Below, one piece after another: positions 48,054-57,535 of a stretch of DNA of 64,000 nucleotides (positions within the stretch are counted from its first letter, which is position 1; every line of letters starts with the position of its first letter). The stretch is taken from contig CAVQRC010000014.1 in the NCBI GenBank assembly GCA_963715045.1, forward strand, positions 124,001 to 188,000, read 5' to 3'. Source of the DNA: CAVQRC01 sp963715045 (GTDB lineage: Bacteria > Planctomycetota > Planctomycetia > Pirellulales > Lacipirellulaceae). Both the position numbers and the translations under genes were made by a program. The notes beneath the pieces are model-generated. The model saw nothing but the letters and a program-made list of their open reading frames with translations, searched no databases and was not told the origin of the DNA.

Positions 48054-48799
48054 GCGATTCCTCGGTCCCGCAGCATGGCCTCGGCGCGCTCGACATCGGC
48101 CGGCGTGTCGATGCTGAATCCACTCAATTCATTGTCTTCGCACGCGGTTACCACGCATCGCAGACGGTAGCCGTGTTCGATCACCCGTAATTGTTCCAGA
48201 CCTTCGACGCGTTCCAGCACGGTCGGCGGGAGTTGCGACAACTTCGCCAGGAACTCGCGGCGATAAACGTACAACCCCACATGCTCGTAGACCGAGTGGG
48301 GAACCTCGTTGTGGGGGGCTGGGATCAGCGATCGGGAAAAGTACATTCCGTTGCCGCTGAGGTCGACGACCGCTTTCACAACGCCCGGGTCGCGAAGATC
48401 TTCCGGCTTCTCGATCGGGTGAAGCAGCGTTGCCATCGGCAGCGACGGATCGCTCAGCAACGGCTCGACGCACTCGTCGATCATCCGCGGATCAATGAAG
48501 GGCTGATCGCCCTGCACGTTGACTAGGACGTCTCCGGCGATCGCTTGAGCCGCCTCGGCCACGCGATCGGTCCCACTTGGGCACGCGCCGCTGGTCATGA
48601 CCGCCTGACCGCCAAACTTCTCTACCGCAGCCTGGATCCGCTGATCTTCGGTCGCGACCCAGACGGCATCGATGGTCCGGGCCCGGGCGGTTTGCTCGTA
48701 AACCCGCTGGATCATCGAGCGGCCGAGAATCTCAACCAGCGGCTTGCCTGGCATTCTCGAGGATGCGTATCGGGCCGGGATAACAGCAGTGACCGTCAC
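48050..48799 (-). CDS. kdsB: 3-deoxy-manno-octulosonate cytidylyltransferase (CMP-KDO synthetase)
   Basis: A 249-residue enzyme that makes CMP-KDO from CTP and KDO for lipopolysaccharide core. The N-terminal CTP-binding loop is PARYASSRMPGKPL; further blocks are VWVATEDQRIQAAVEKFG, SGACPSGTDRVAEAA, VNVQGDQPFID (metal-binding Asp), YFSRSLIPAP and HVGLYVYRREFL, and it ends GFSIDTPADVERAEAML. All are family standard. The start is GTG at 48799 overlapping the stop of a small cysteine-containing ORF, and the end overlaps the next gene; a three-gene coupled operon. Presence of kdsB shows the organism makes LPS of the usual diderm type. Confidence 0.95.
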   Translation of the reverse strand: MTVTAVIPARYASSRMPGKPLVEILGRSMIQRVYEQTARARTIDAVWVATEDQRIQAAVEKFGGQAVMTSGACPSGTDRVAEAAQAIAGDVLVNVQGDQPFIDPRMIDECVEPLLSDPSLPMATLLHPIEKPEDLRDPGVVKAVVDLSGNGMYFSRSLIPAPHNEVPHSVYEHVGLYVYRREFLAKLSQLPPTVLERVEGLEQLRVIEHGYRLRCVVTACEDNELSGFSIDTPADVERAEAMLRDRGIA

Positions 48800-48975
48800 A
48801 GTGATGGTTCGCCGCCGTTGAAGTTGCAGACGATGTAAGAAGTCGGGACGAAGATCGGTTCAGCCTCGCAGTGATCGGTTGCCGACGGATCCTCGAGAAT
48901 GACCGCCAACACGTGAGGTTGCTTGCCGCAGCAGAATTTTACGTTTACGATGTTGCCCCCGTCAACGCGACGCGA
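48796..48975 (-). CDS. Small cysteine-containing ORF upstream of and overlapping kdsB
   Basis: The frame ending at 48796 reads VNVKFCCGKQPHVLAVILED, PSATDHCEAEPIFVPTSY, IVCNFNGGEPSL: compact, with four Cys and a hydrophobic core, unlike a chance frame. Its stop overlaps the kdsB GTG. The start is unclear: no good codon precedes VNVKF in frame, but another frame offers a GTG near 49000 (MDVTHSSGRVALTG), so a frameshift in the leader is possible. Not recognised; a role in metal or redox sensing is pure guess from the Cys content. The true N-terminus could lie anywhere up to the divergent symporter gene at 49046. Confidence 0.5.
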   Translation of the reverse strand, partial: SRRVDGGNIVNVKFCCGKQPHVLAVILEDPSATDHCEAEPIFVPTSYIVCNFNGGEPSL

Positions 48976-49045
48976 CCGGAGGAATGGGTGACGTCCACCG
49001 CGGTGTGTAGCTCGCAAATTCAGGTGCAACCAACCGGCGACCGCG

Positions 49046-50551
49046 ATGCCCGAAAGAACTGCCGACCTGCCCACGCTCGACCTCACGGTCGTGGCGGTAT
49101 ACATCCTCGGGATTGTCGCGTTAGGAGCCTGGTTCTATCGCAAGAGCGGTACGCTCGAAGGCTTCACAGTCGGCAGTCGCAGTCTTCCGGGCTGGGCGAT
49201 CGGGTTGTCGATTCTCGCGACGTATCTCAGCAGCATCAGTTTTCTCGCCCTGCCAGGTAAGTCGTACGGCGGGAACTGGAACGCGTTCGTGTTCTCGCTG
49301 ACGATTCCCATCGCCTGCTGGGTGAGCGCCCGCTATTTCATTCCGCTGTATCGCGACAAACTGCAGACCACCGCCTATGAGCATCTGGAGTATCGCTTCG
49401 GGTATTGGGCTCGGGCCTACTGCGGAACGGCCCTGATTCTGCTGCAGATCGGTCGGATTGCCGTGGTCCTCTATCTCGTGTCGCTCGCGATGCAGGAGTT
49501 GCTCGGTTGGGATATTGCGACCGTGATCGTCGTGCTCGGTGCCCTCACGATTCTGTATACGGTCGTCGGAGGGATCGAAGCGGTGATCTGGACCGATGTC
49601 GTGCAGGCCATCGTCCTGCTGGGAGGAGGGCTCGCGTGTGCCGGTCTGTTGATCGCGCGGATGCCTGACGGAGCGGGGGTGGCGCTCGAGACGGCGTGGG
49701 AACAAGAAAAACTGAGCTTCGGTGGCTGGAACTTCAGTCTGGCCCTCGAAGGATTCTGGGTCGTTTTCATTTTCGGCATTGTCGACAACCTCCGCAATTT
49801 CGGCGTTGATCAGAACTTCGTGCAGCGATTTCTCGCCGCCCGTTCCGATGCCGAGGCCAGGAAGTCGCTCTGGCTCGGAGGATTGCTCTATCTGCCGGTG
49901 TCGGCCTTGTTCTTCGGTATCGGCACGCTGCTGTTTCTCTATTACTCCACACTGACGCCAACGCCGGAGGGTTTTCCCGAGCAGGCCGACAAGGTCTTTC
50001 CGTTCTTCATCGTTTCTGAACTGCCGCCCGGTTTTACGGGTTTGGTGATTGCGGCCGTGATGGCAGCCGGGATGAGCACGCTCGACTCGAGCATCAACGT
50101 ATCGGCGACGGTCTGGGTGGTCGACTTCTACAAGCGGCTGATCCGCCCTCAGGCTGATGACCACCAGTTGCTCCGGATGACGCGGTGGACGTCGGTAATT
50201 GTCGGAACACTGGGCACCGTCGCCGGCCTGGCGATGATCCAGGCCAAGACCGTGCTCGACACCTGGTGGACGTTTTCGAGCATCTTTGGCGGCGCGATGC
50301 TGGGCTTGTTTCTGGTCGGCCTCATCATTCGGCGGGCCACTTCGCGGGGTGCGGCCCTCGGTGCCGTGGCCGGAATTCTTGTCGTCGTGTGGGGCACGAT
50401 GGGTCAGGATTTGAGCGGCAATGTCGACTGGCTGCGGTACGAGTTTCATGAGTTTATGATTGGCCCGCTCGCGACGTTCGCGATCCTTGCCGTGGCGTGG
50501 GTCGATTCGCTGCTGGTGCGGGCAGGGTTGATGAAGGACGAACGACTAAGG
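49046..50551 (+). CDS. Sodium:solute symporter (SSS family), in frame with next gene
   Basis: About 500 residues with 13 or so membrane helices of the SSS fold: VVAVYILGIVALGAWFYRKS, FTVGSRSLPGWAIGLSILAT, YLSSISFLALPGKSYGGNW, VVGGIEAVIWTDVVQAIVLL, AAGMSTLDSSINVSATVWV. An AGMSTLDSSIN Na-site block is clear. The open frame does not stop but runs on past LVRAGLMKDERLRM into the ceramidase-like protein. A TAA one base out of frame lies at 50547-50549, immediately before a start-like ATGATG, so I list this as a separate gene whose stop has been masked by an indel; a genuine fusion is the alternative. Candidate cargo includes acidic sugars released by the neighbouring sialidase-like proteins. Confidence 0.85.
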
Positions 50552-53500
50552 ATGATGCAACTTCGATTTCTTGTTGCCCTCTTCACGGTCATCGCCTTTG
50601 GCAGCAGTGCCTTATTCGGAGAGTCGATTGCGGACGGAAACACTGGATTCCGTCTCGCGACGTTCTCGGCTGATGTCACGATCCCGCTCGGGCATCGCTG
50701 CATGGGCGTCCTGCCGGTCAAGGCAACGCATGTCGTCGATCCGCTCGAGGTCCACGGATTCGTACTGTTCGGGGCCGGTCAGCCGATCGTGTTCGCAGCG
50801 ATCGACTGGTGCGAGATTCGCAACGACGCCTACGACGCCTGGCGGAATGCGCTCGCGGAAGTCGCCGAGACCACGATCGAGCGGGTACTCGTGACGAGCC
50901 TCCATCAGCACGACGCCCCGGTCGTCGACTTGGCTGCCCAACGCATCCTCGACGAGGTCGGACTGGAAGGGGAACTCTGCGATGCAGAGTTTCACGCCCA
51001 GTGTATCGAGCGCGTGGTCGGTGCAGTTCGCGAAAGCCTGCCGCACGCGAAGCCCGTCACCCACTTCGGAATCGGGAAAGCCAAGGTCGAGCGAATCGCA
51101 TCGAATCGGCGAATTCGCCATCTCGATGGGAGCGTCTCGTACGGGCGGGGAAGTTCGAGTGGAGGTGATCCGTACATGGCCAGCGAGTCGGAGGGTCTCA
51201 TCGATCCCTGGTTGCGGACGTTGACGTTCTTCGACGGCGAGCGGCCGATTGCTGCGTTGTCGAGTTACGCCGTTCACCCGATGAGTTACTACGGCCGCGG
51301 TGCGGTGAGTGCCGATTTCGTCGGTGCCGCCCGCAGGCAGCGACAGCGAGAGACCGAGGGCGTTCTGCAGATCTACGCCAGCGGCTGCAGTGGAGACACG
51401 ACGGCCGGAAAGTACAACGGCGGCGAAGCAGACAATCGGGCAAGGTTGGCCGAGCGGCTCCTCGATGCCATGCGCAGGGCGAGCCAGGCGACCAAACGCT
51501 GGCCACTCAAACAGCTTGGATTCAGGAACACCAGGCTGCTGCTCGATGATCGCGACGACGCAGGGCACACCCCGCGGGAACTGCGATCGACATTGCTCAA
51601 TTCCGACGCCGACGTCAAAGAACGGATTCTCGCCGCCATGGCGCTCAGCAGCCGGCAGCGAGTCGACCGGGAAATACCAATCGACATGCCGTGTCTCGAT
51701 TTCGGCGCGGCTCAACTCGTGCTGATGCCGGCCGAGAGTTTTGTCGGTTACCAGATCATGGCCCAGCAGATGCGACCCGAAAGCGAAGTGATCTGTATCG
51801 GATACGGAGAATGCTGGCCCGGTTACATACCCTCACAGCGTGCGTGCGACGACAAGTTCGACAACACCTGGATGTGGGTTTCGTGCACCGCGGTTCCGAA
51901 AATGCGAGCCGCGATTGAGACTGTCCTCAATCCGACGATCGACGCGAGCCTGGCCAGCGGCGAATGGGGACGGATCGAACTGTCGCCGCAAAGGCGAGAG
52001 AAATGCCTCGCGATTCTCCGTGCGGGGCTCGTTGCCGACGCGTTCTGGCCGTCGATCCATGCTGCGGAGGGGCTCACGGCGGCGGGCCAGGGAGAGGAGG
52101 TCCAGGCCATTTTGGAGCCGAAATTGTCAACGGAGCACGACCCGCAGCATCGCTGCGGACTGGCCAGAGAACTGGTGCGGAGCGGAAAGCGGCAGTACCG
52201 GGCGGTTCTGCTGGAGATCCTCGCCAGCGAGGATCCGACGGGTCACGTGCATGCGGCAGAGAGCCTTTACAAGGTGGGTGAAGTCGGCTCGGGCCGCGCG
52301 CTGCGTAAGGCGTTTGAGTCATCCGCCGAGAATCCACCTTTGAAGATCATGGCGGCTGCAGCACTTGCCCGAGCTGGCAGTCCGAAGGCGATGGAGTATC
52401 TCCGCGGGGAGGCGCTCGGGAACCCGGACGCGGCCTCGAGAAAGCTGGCGGCGTGGGTGCTCGGCCGGATCGGCAAGGACAGTGACATTCCACTCATCAA
52501 ACTTCAGCGAGACCGTGCCCTCGAGGCGGCCGAGAGGGCTTACTTCGACCACGCACTCGCCGCCCTGGGCGATACCGCGGGACGCGAATCGCTGACAGCA
52601 AACCTCAATTCGGCGGATCCGAGCATACGCGTTTACGCCGCCAAGTTCGCCGGTGATGCCCGGGTGACGAGCGTTGCTGGACGGCTGCTCGAACTTCTCG
52701 AAGACGACGATCTCGATGTTCGAATTCGGGCCGCCGAGGCGCTGATGGTGCTGGCCGCCGAACTACCGGCTGATCGTCAGGAAGATGTTCGTCGGCTCGT
52801 GTTTCCTGCGAGCGAGCAGTATCCGCGGTTGACCGAGGGCTCTATCGTCGAGCGAAACGACGGCTCGCTGCTGTTCGCCGTGACGCGATTCGAGCAGCAG
52901 GCCAGCGATTTCGCGCCGGCTCGGATCGTAGGCCGCGTGTCCGAAGATGGCGGGCGGACATGGGGTCCGATCCGGCTGCTGCAGGACAACTCGGGTGGAA
53001 TGAACGTCATGAGCGCCACGCTTCGCCGACTTCGCCGACCGACCGCAATCGATCGGCCGCTCGGTCTGTTCTACCTTCAGAAGAACGGCTTCGACGACCT
53101 TGATGTGTACTTGCGGGTTTCACTCGACGATGGCGCCGAACTTCGGCGAGCCGATCCTGGTCACGGACGGGGCAGGCTATCACGTCATGAACAACGATCG
53201 CGTTTCTCAATTGTCGACCGGGCGGTTGCTGGCGCCGGTCGCATCGACCAGCGACGTGGAGAAGGAGAATCACTTTGTTTCTTACTGCTACCTCTCCGAC
53301 GACGAGGGGCGAACGTGGCGTCGCGGGCGGGGGAATGTCGATCAGCCGCGGCGGGGTGCGATGGAGCCGGATGTGATCGAGCTGGACGACGGCCATGTGC
53401 TGATGATTGTTCGCACACAGCTCGGTGTGATCGCGGCGAGTATTTCCACCGATGGCGGCGACACGTGGGGTGAGCCCTATGAACTCAACGTGACCGCGCC

Positions 53501-53816
53501 GGAGTCGCCGGCCACGCTGCGGCGGATCCCGGCCACGGGCGACCTGCTGCTCGTCTGGAACAACAACTTCGTCGAGGGGGCCGGCCACGGAGGTCGGCGA
53601 ACTCCGCTTACAGCCGCAATTTCCAGCGATGCCGGACGAAGTTGGCATCACGTACGTGATCTCGAGACGGACCCCGATCGCGGTTACGCCTATGCAAGCC
53701 TCACGTTCGTGCAGGACCGGGCGGTGCTTTCGTATTACGAGCACGATCGGGAAGCGAACCGGCTCGAGACGTGGTTTCGCTCTCTGCCCGTGGCATGGTT
53801 TTACGATGCGGAATGA
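50552..53816 (+). CDS. Ceramidase-like / HEAT / sialidase-like multidomain secreted protein
   Basis: From ATG 50552 the protein has a leader (MMQLRFLVALFTVIAFGSSA), a ceramidase-like amidase-fold domain (FRLATFSADVTIPLGHRCMG, FAAIDWCEIRNDAYDAW, SLHQHDAPVVDL with His-x-His-type ligands, SSYAVHPMSYYGRGAVSADF, GYGECWPGYIPS), then about 200 residues of HEAT-like repeats (LYKVGEVGSGRALRKAF, LARAGSPKAMEYLRGEAL, IRAAEALMVLAAEL), and a BNR/sialidase-like propeller (GRVSEDGGRTWGPIRLLQ, YLSDDEGRTWRRGRGN, AAISSDAGRSWHHVRDLE). An extra base near 53142 breaks the frame at DDGAE; the second frame completes the propeller to 53816. Amidase-, protein-binding- and glycosidase-type modules in one exported chain is unusual. 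Frame is shared with the upstream symporter. Confidence 0.8.
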
Positions 53817-53847
53817 AAGTGGGTGACACTTGCCGAGTGCGTAGTGG

Positions 53848-53868
53848 GTGACACTCGCCGAGTGTCAC
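53848..53868. terminator. Hairpin GTGACACTC-GCC-GAGTGTCAC between convergent genes
   Basis: A perfect 9-bp stem with a 3-base loop, in the 173 bases between two convergent ends. A related copy of the same word (GTGGGTGACACTTGCCGAGTG) lies at 53819-53839, and the repeat GGGTGACACT is shared. It fits a bidirectional terminator, without a clear T-run. Confidence 0.55.
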
Positions 53869-53989
53869 GGAAGCTCGAGGGCCGGCACGGAAGATGGGTC
53901 TGGCGTCGGCCGATGCGAGTTCGAGCTGGGACTGGTGCAGCGGTGGCTGTTGGTGCTGCCAGTCACTCTCGGCGAGAGTCGCCCACGGT

Positions 53990-56900
53990 TCACTCACTGG
54001 CTTCCGCATCCTGAGTGTCTACCGGCACGAGGGTCACGGATCGGAAGTTGAACAATGCGCCGTCGATCGGTCCGGCGCTCCGGACGCTGAGACGATGCTC
54101 GCCAGCGGGAAGTGTCAGCTGCCCTACCAGGTGCTGCTGATAGGCGTTCCCACTGCCGGTGTGCGTGACTTCGCCTTGCAGTTGTTCACCGGCGATCTCG
54201 ACGAGAAACGTGTTTCCGCTGGCGTTGGCAGGACATGCCCACTCGGCCAGGACGTCAAAAGTACCGGCGTCGGGGACACGCACCGTCCAGGCGACCTGAT
54301 CGCTTTGACTCTTCCAGTTGCTCACATGATGGAACGAACTCTCGTAGACGAGCGTCTCACCATAGACTTCACTGACGCGGGCCTGCAGCGAAATCGTGCC
54401 ATCGTAAGCCGGTTCGCCAACACGCGGGTAATTCCCGTCGAAGCTCCGCCGCGGCAGCGGCCCCTGGAAGGACTGCAGGTAAGCCACGACGTGCTCCAAT
54501 TCACCCGCTGCGAGATCTTTTTCCAGCCCTTCTGGCATGGCCGATTGCGACTGGGTGACCAGTTGCTCGAGATGTGTCCTCAGGATCACCTGCTCCTTGC
54601 CTTCAGCTCCCCGCAACAGGATGCTGTTGCCGGTCTCTTCGGCGAGGATCCCGGTGAACGACAGCCCCTGATCGGTAACGGCGATGTAGTTGTGGTACTT
54701 GGCCTCGACCGCCCGATTCGGATCCAGAATCGCCGTCAACAGTGCCGGCGTCGACTTGTCGGACAACGCCGCCAGGTCGGGTCCGACTGCGGTGCCTCGG
54801 TTCTCGAGTTGATGACAATTCGCGCACAACCGACCGAACGTTTTTCGTCCCTGTTCGATGTCTCCTTGCCCGGTCAGCTGGCTCATGTACTTTTCGACGA
54901 GCAACTGTCGGTTCGAGTCGGTCGCCTGTCGCAGAACTTCCGCTGCCTCCGCCCGGATCGCGTCGTCCGGATGTCCGAGGAGTCGTTGTCGCGTAGCCGC
55001 ATCGAGATTGTTCGCGGAGAACGTATTCTGTTGGATCGCGTCGAGCAGCAACGCAGATGTGCCTGCCTGCTCCAGCATCGCCTCGATCACGCGGCGGCGG
55101 AGTTGCGGTCCAAAGCTTTGCCATGCGGCGAGAAGTTGCGTGGCGGAATCCGTCGATCGGCCGCGGAGAAGCCCCGCCACGGCCGCTTCCTGGACTTCGG
55201 CCGGCGTCTGCGGTGACAGGAGCCCCAGCAGCAATGGTTGCGACGAATCCATCTCAGCGGTGCTCATCGCGAGCAGCCTCACGGCGTCGCGCCGTCGGGC
55301 TACATCCTGGTCGGCATCGAGGGCGATCCGGCGGGCAGACTCGTAGAGTCTCGACAGCCGTTGGCGAGTGACCTCGAATTGTGGGTCGGTCGCCGCCAGT
55401 TCTGCCAGTGACTGACCGCTCCGCTCAAGCGATTCGAGCGTGTCGGCCAGGGCTGCATATTGCCACGCTGCCGGGGCTTCGTTCTCGAAGGTAGAAATCG
55501 CGGAAAGAACGGCGATCAGCGAGCCGCGATCACCATATCCGAGGGCTGTCTGGAGAAGCTGTTCGAGCAATTGATTTTCGCGCGGCGTGCCGGAGTGATC
55601 GTCACGGACCGCCGCGAGCACGGCCCCGATATTCCCGGGCGATACCGAACTGATCACCGCCGCGAGGAGATACCGGTCGGCATCGCCAGTCGTCGCCAGT
55701 CGCCCCAACGCGTCGCCTGACCGGGCGTCATTCCACTCGCCAAGCGTATACGCGAGTTGGAGACGCACGTGGGGGTCAGGATCTTCTGCCATGTTTGCCA
55801 GCAGCGCGGCAAGTTCGGGCTGGTTGTTCAAGAATGCGGTTGCGAGTCGTACGGCATGCCGACGAACGGCCGGATGCGGGTCATCCAAAGCGGTGCGAAT
55901 CCGCTCCGGGCGGAGCGCATCGAGACCGGCCAGCGTGCACATCGCCTGAAGCCGGGCGGCGGGACGGTCGCAGGTCGCCAGCAATTGTTCGAGTTCATCA
56001 ATCGATTCCTGGTCGCCGCGCTCGATGAGAAGTCGCTGGGCCGTGTCACGTTGCCAGCGAAACGGGCTGTCGATCGCGGCGACCAGTTCGGTGGTCGGCA
56101 GGTCGCTGAGCCGCGGCGCGACCCGCGGTCGGACGCCGCGAGGAAACACGCGATAGATCCGCCCGCGATCCGCGCCGGAACGCACGTCGACTCGGGCTTC
56201 GAAATCATCGGGAATCCACTCCGGATGCTCGATCACCAGGCGGTACATGTCGGCGATCCATAACGCGCCGTCCGGGCCCTGCTTGACCGAGGTCGGCCGG
56301 AACCAGTTGTCGCGAGAAGCCAGAAACTCCGCTTGCTCCTCGCCGGGAGCACGGCTGCTCGTAAACGTCACGCCGTCCGGCAAGACGACCTCGCGATGAA
56401 CAAGGTTGTGCACGGGTTCACAGACAAACGAGTTGCCGACGAACGCCGGTCCCAGCAGCTCGTCGTCGTACACGATGCCACCGCAGGCCGAGGTGAAACG
56501 ATTGGCATACGCGAAATCGTTGAACCGCGTCAGCGTGCGGCTGGCCGGGTAGCAGCGGGCCGTGCCGGGAGTCGTCGAGACGTCCTTCTTCCCGCCAACC
56601 GGCGCGACGTGGGGGTTGCGTCGTGTGTACCGATCGTCGAGCACGAAGTGGAATTGCGGATTGCTGTTGTTGCTGCCGAACCAATTTCCCCACTGGTCCC
56701 GATGGCGGCCGAATTGGGTCAGGCCCGCGATCCGCTCGATGGCTCCGGTGTCAGGGTGAATCCGCAGGTCGCCGTGCCGCAGCTCGATCCGGGTTCCACT
56801 CGCGACCGAATCGATCGTGCCGCCGCTGTCTCCGTTGGCGCAATACAACCAGTTGTCGAGTCCGTACGCGAAGCCGTTGACGCGATGTTGCTGATTACCT

Positions 56901-57427
56901 TCTCCAAAGCCGCGGTACAGTGTCCGCCGCACGTCGGCCCGGCCGTCGCCATCGGTGTCTTCGGCGTAGAAAATCTCTGGCGCGGCGGAAACGAGCACCC
57001 CCCGACCCCAGGGAAACACGCCCGTCGGAAACGCCACGCCATCCAGAAACAAGGTCGATGCGTCGTAACGGCCATCGCCATCGCGATCCTCGAGAAATCG
57101 AATCCGACCTCCGGGACGACCCTGGCCGTCGATCCCGTTCGGATAATCGGCCATCTCGGCCACCCAGAATTTGCCGTCGCCGCCCCATTCGAACGCGATC
57201 GGATCGCGGACGAGGGGTTCGCAGGCAACGAGTTCCACGTCGAACCCGGGGCGGGTGACGATCGCCTCGCGAGAAGCCTCGGCGGAGAGCGGACCGGGGA
57301 GGTCTTCCACGTCTGCGGAATCTGCCGAGTGGAACGCCGCGAAATTCAAAAAGACTGCGATCGCGAGACCGAGCCGAGCAGGAAGCTCGGCATGACTGCG
57401 GAATCCTGGGTGACTGTGATCCATCAT
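53990..57427 (-). CDS. PVC-type haem-binding dehydrogenase with HEAT repeats and c-type cytochrome
   Basis: An intact 1,145-residue secreted protein. From the ATG pair at 57427/57424: leader; a propeller-type membrane-bound dehydrogenase domain (GFDVELVACEPLVRDPIAFEW, WVAEMADYPNGIDGQG, RIRFLEDRDGDGRYDAST, GIVYDDELLGPAFVGNSFV, LWIADMYRLVIEHPEWIP); HEAT repeats in the middle (DDPHPAVRRHAVRLATAFL); a c-type haem site RLCANCHQLENRG with AVGPDLAAL and the Met-side LMP-type SAMPEGL; and a C-terminal carbohydrate-binding-like beta domain (VRVPDAGTFDVLAEWACP). This architecture is typical of Planctomycetes/Verrucomicrobia; the substrate is probably a sugar or alcohol, not established. Upstream sequence extends the frame to 58375, but that part is antisense to the ceramidase-like gene and rejected. 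Confidence 0.92.
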   Translation of the reverse strand: MMDHSHPGFRSHAELPARLGLAIAVFLNFAAFHSADSADVEDLPGPLSAEASREAIVTRPGFDVELVACEPLVRDPIAFEWGGDGKFWVAEMADYPNGIDGQGRPGGRIRFLEDRDGDGRYDASTLFLDGVAFPTGVFPWGRGVLVSAAPEIFYAEDTDGDGRADVRRTLYRGFGEGNQQHRVNGFAYGLDNWLYCANGDSGGTIDSVASGTRIELRHGDLRIHPDTGAIERIAGLTQFGRHRDQWGNWFGSNNSNPQFHFVLDDRYTRRNPHVAPVGGKKDVSTTPGTARCYPASRTLTRFNDFAYANRFTSACGGIVYDDELLGPAFVGNSFVCEPVHNLVHREVVLPDGVTFTSSRAPGEEQAEFLASRDNWFRPTSVKQGPDGALWIADMYRLVIEHPEWIPDDFEARVDVRSGADRGRIYRVFPRGVRPRVAPRLSDLPTTELVAAIDSPFRWQRDTAQRLLIERGDQESIDELEQLLATCDRPAARLQAMCTLAGLDALRPERIRTALDDPHPAVRRHAVRLATAFLNNQPELAALLANMAEDPDPHVRLQLAYTLGEWNDARSGDALGRLATTGDADRYLLAAVISSVSPGNIGAVLAAVRDDHSGTPRENQLLEQLLQTALGYGDRGSLIAVLSAISTFENEAPAAWQYAALADTLESLERSGQSLAELAATDPQFEVTRQRLSRLYESARRIALDADQDVARRRDAVRLLAMSTAEMDSSQPLLLGLLSPQTPAEVQEAAVAGLLRGRSTDSATQLLAAWQSFGPQLRRRVIEAMLEQAGTSALLLDAIQQNTFSANNLDAATRQRLLGHPDDAIRAEAAEVLRQATDSNRQLLVEKYMSQLTGQGDIEQGRKTFGRLCANCHQLENRGTAVGPDLAALSDKSTPALLTAILDPNRAVEAKYHNYIAVTDQGLSFTGILAEETGNSILLRGAEGKEQVILRTHLEQLVTQSQSAMPEGLEKDLAAGELEHVVAYLQSFQGPLPRRSFDGNYPRVGEPAYDGTISLQARVSEVYGETLVYESSFHHVSNWKSQSDQVAWTVRVPDAGTFDVLAEWACPANASGNTFLVEIAGEQLQGEVTHTGSGNAYQQHLVGQLTLPAGEHRLSVRSAGPIDGALFNFRSVTLVPVDTQDAEASE

Positions 57428-57535
57428 GCTCCAATCGTGGTCGCTCGAAAGGTGTGACCTGCCCTCAGCGGCTATTCTATAACAACATTCTGGATTCTGG
57501 CTGTCGACCCAGGCGAATCGTTCCCGAGGTAGAAG

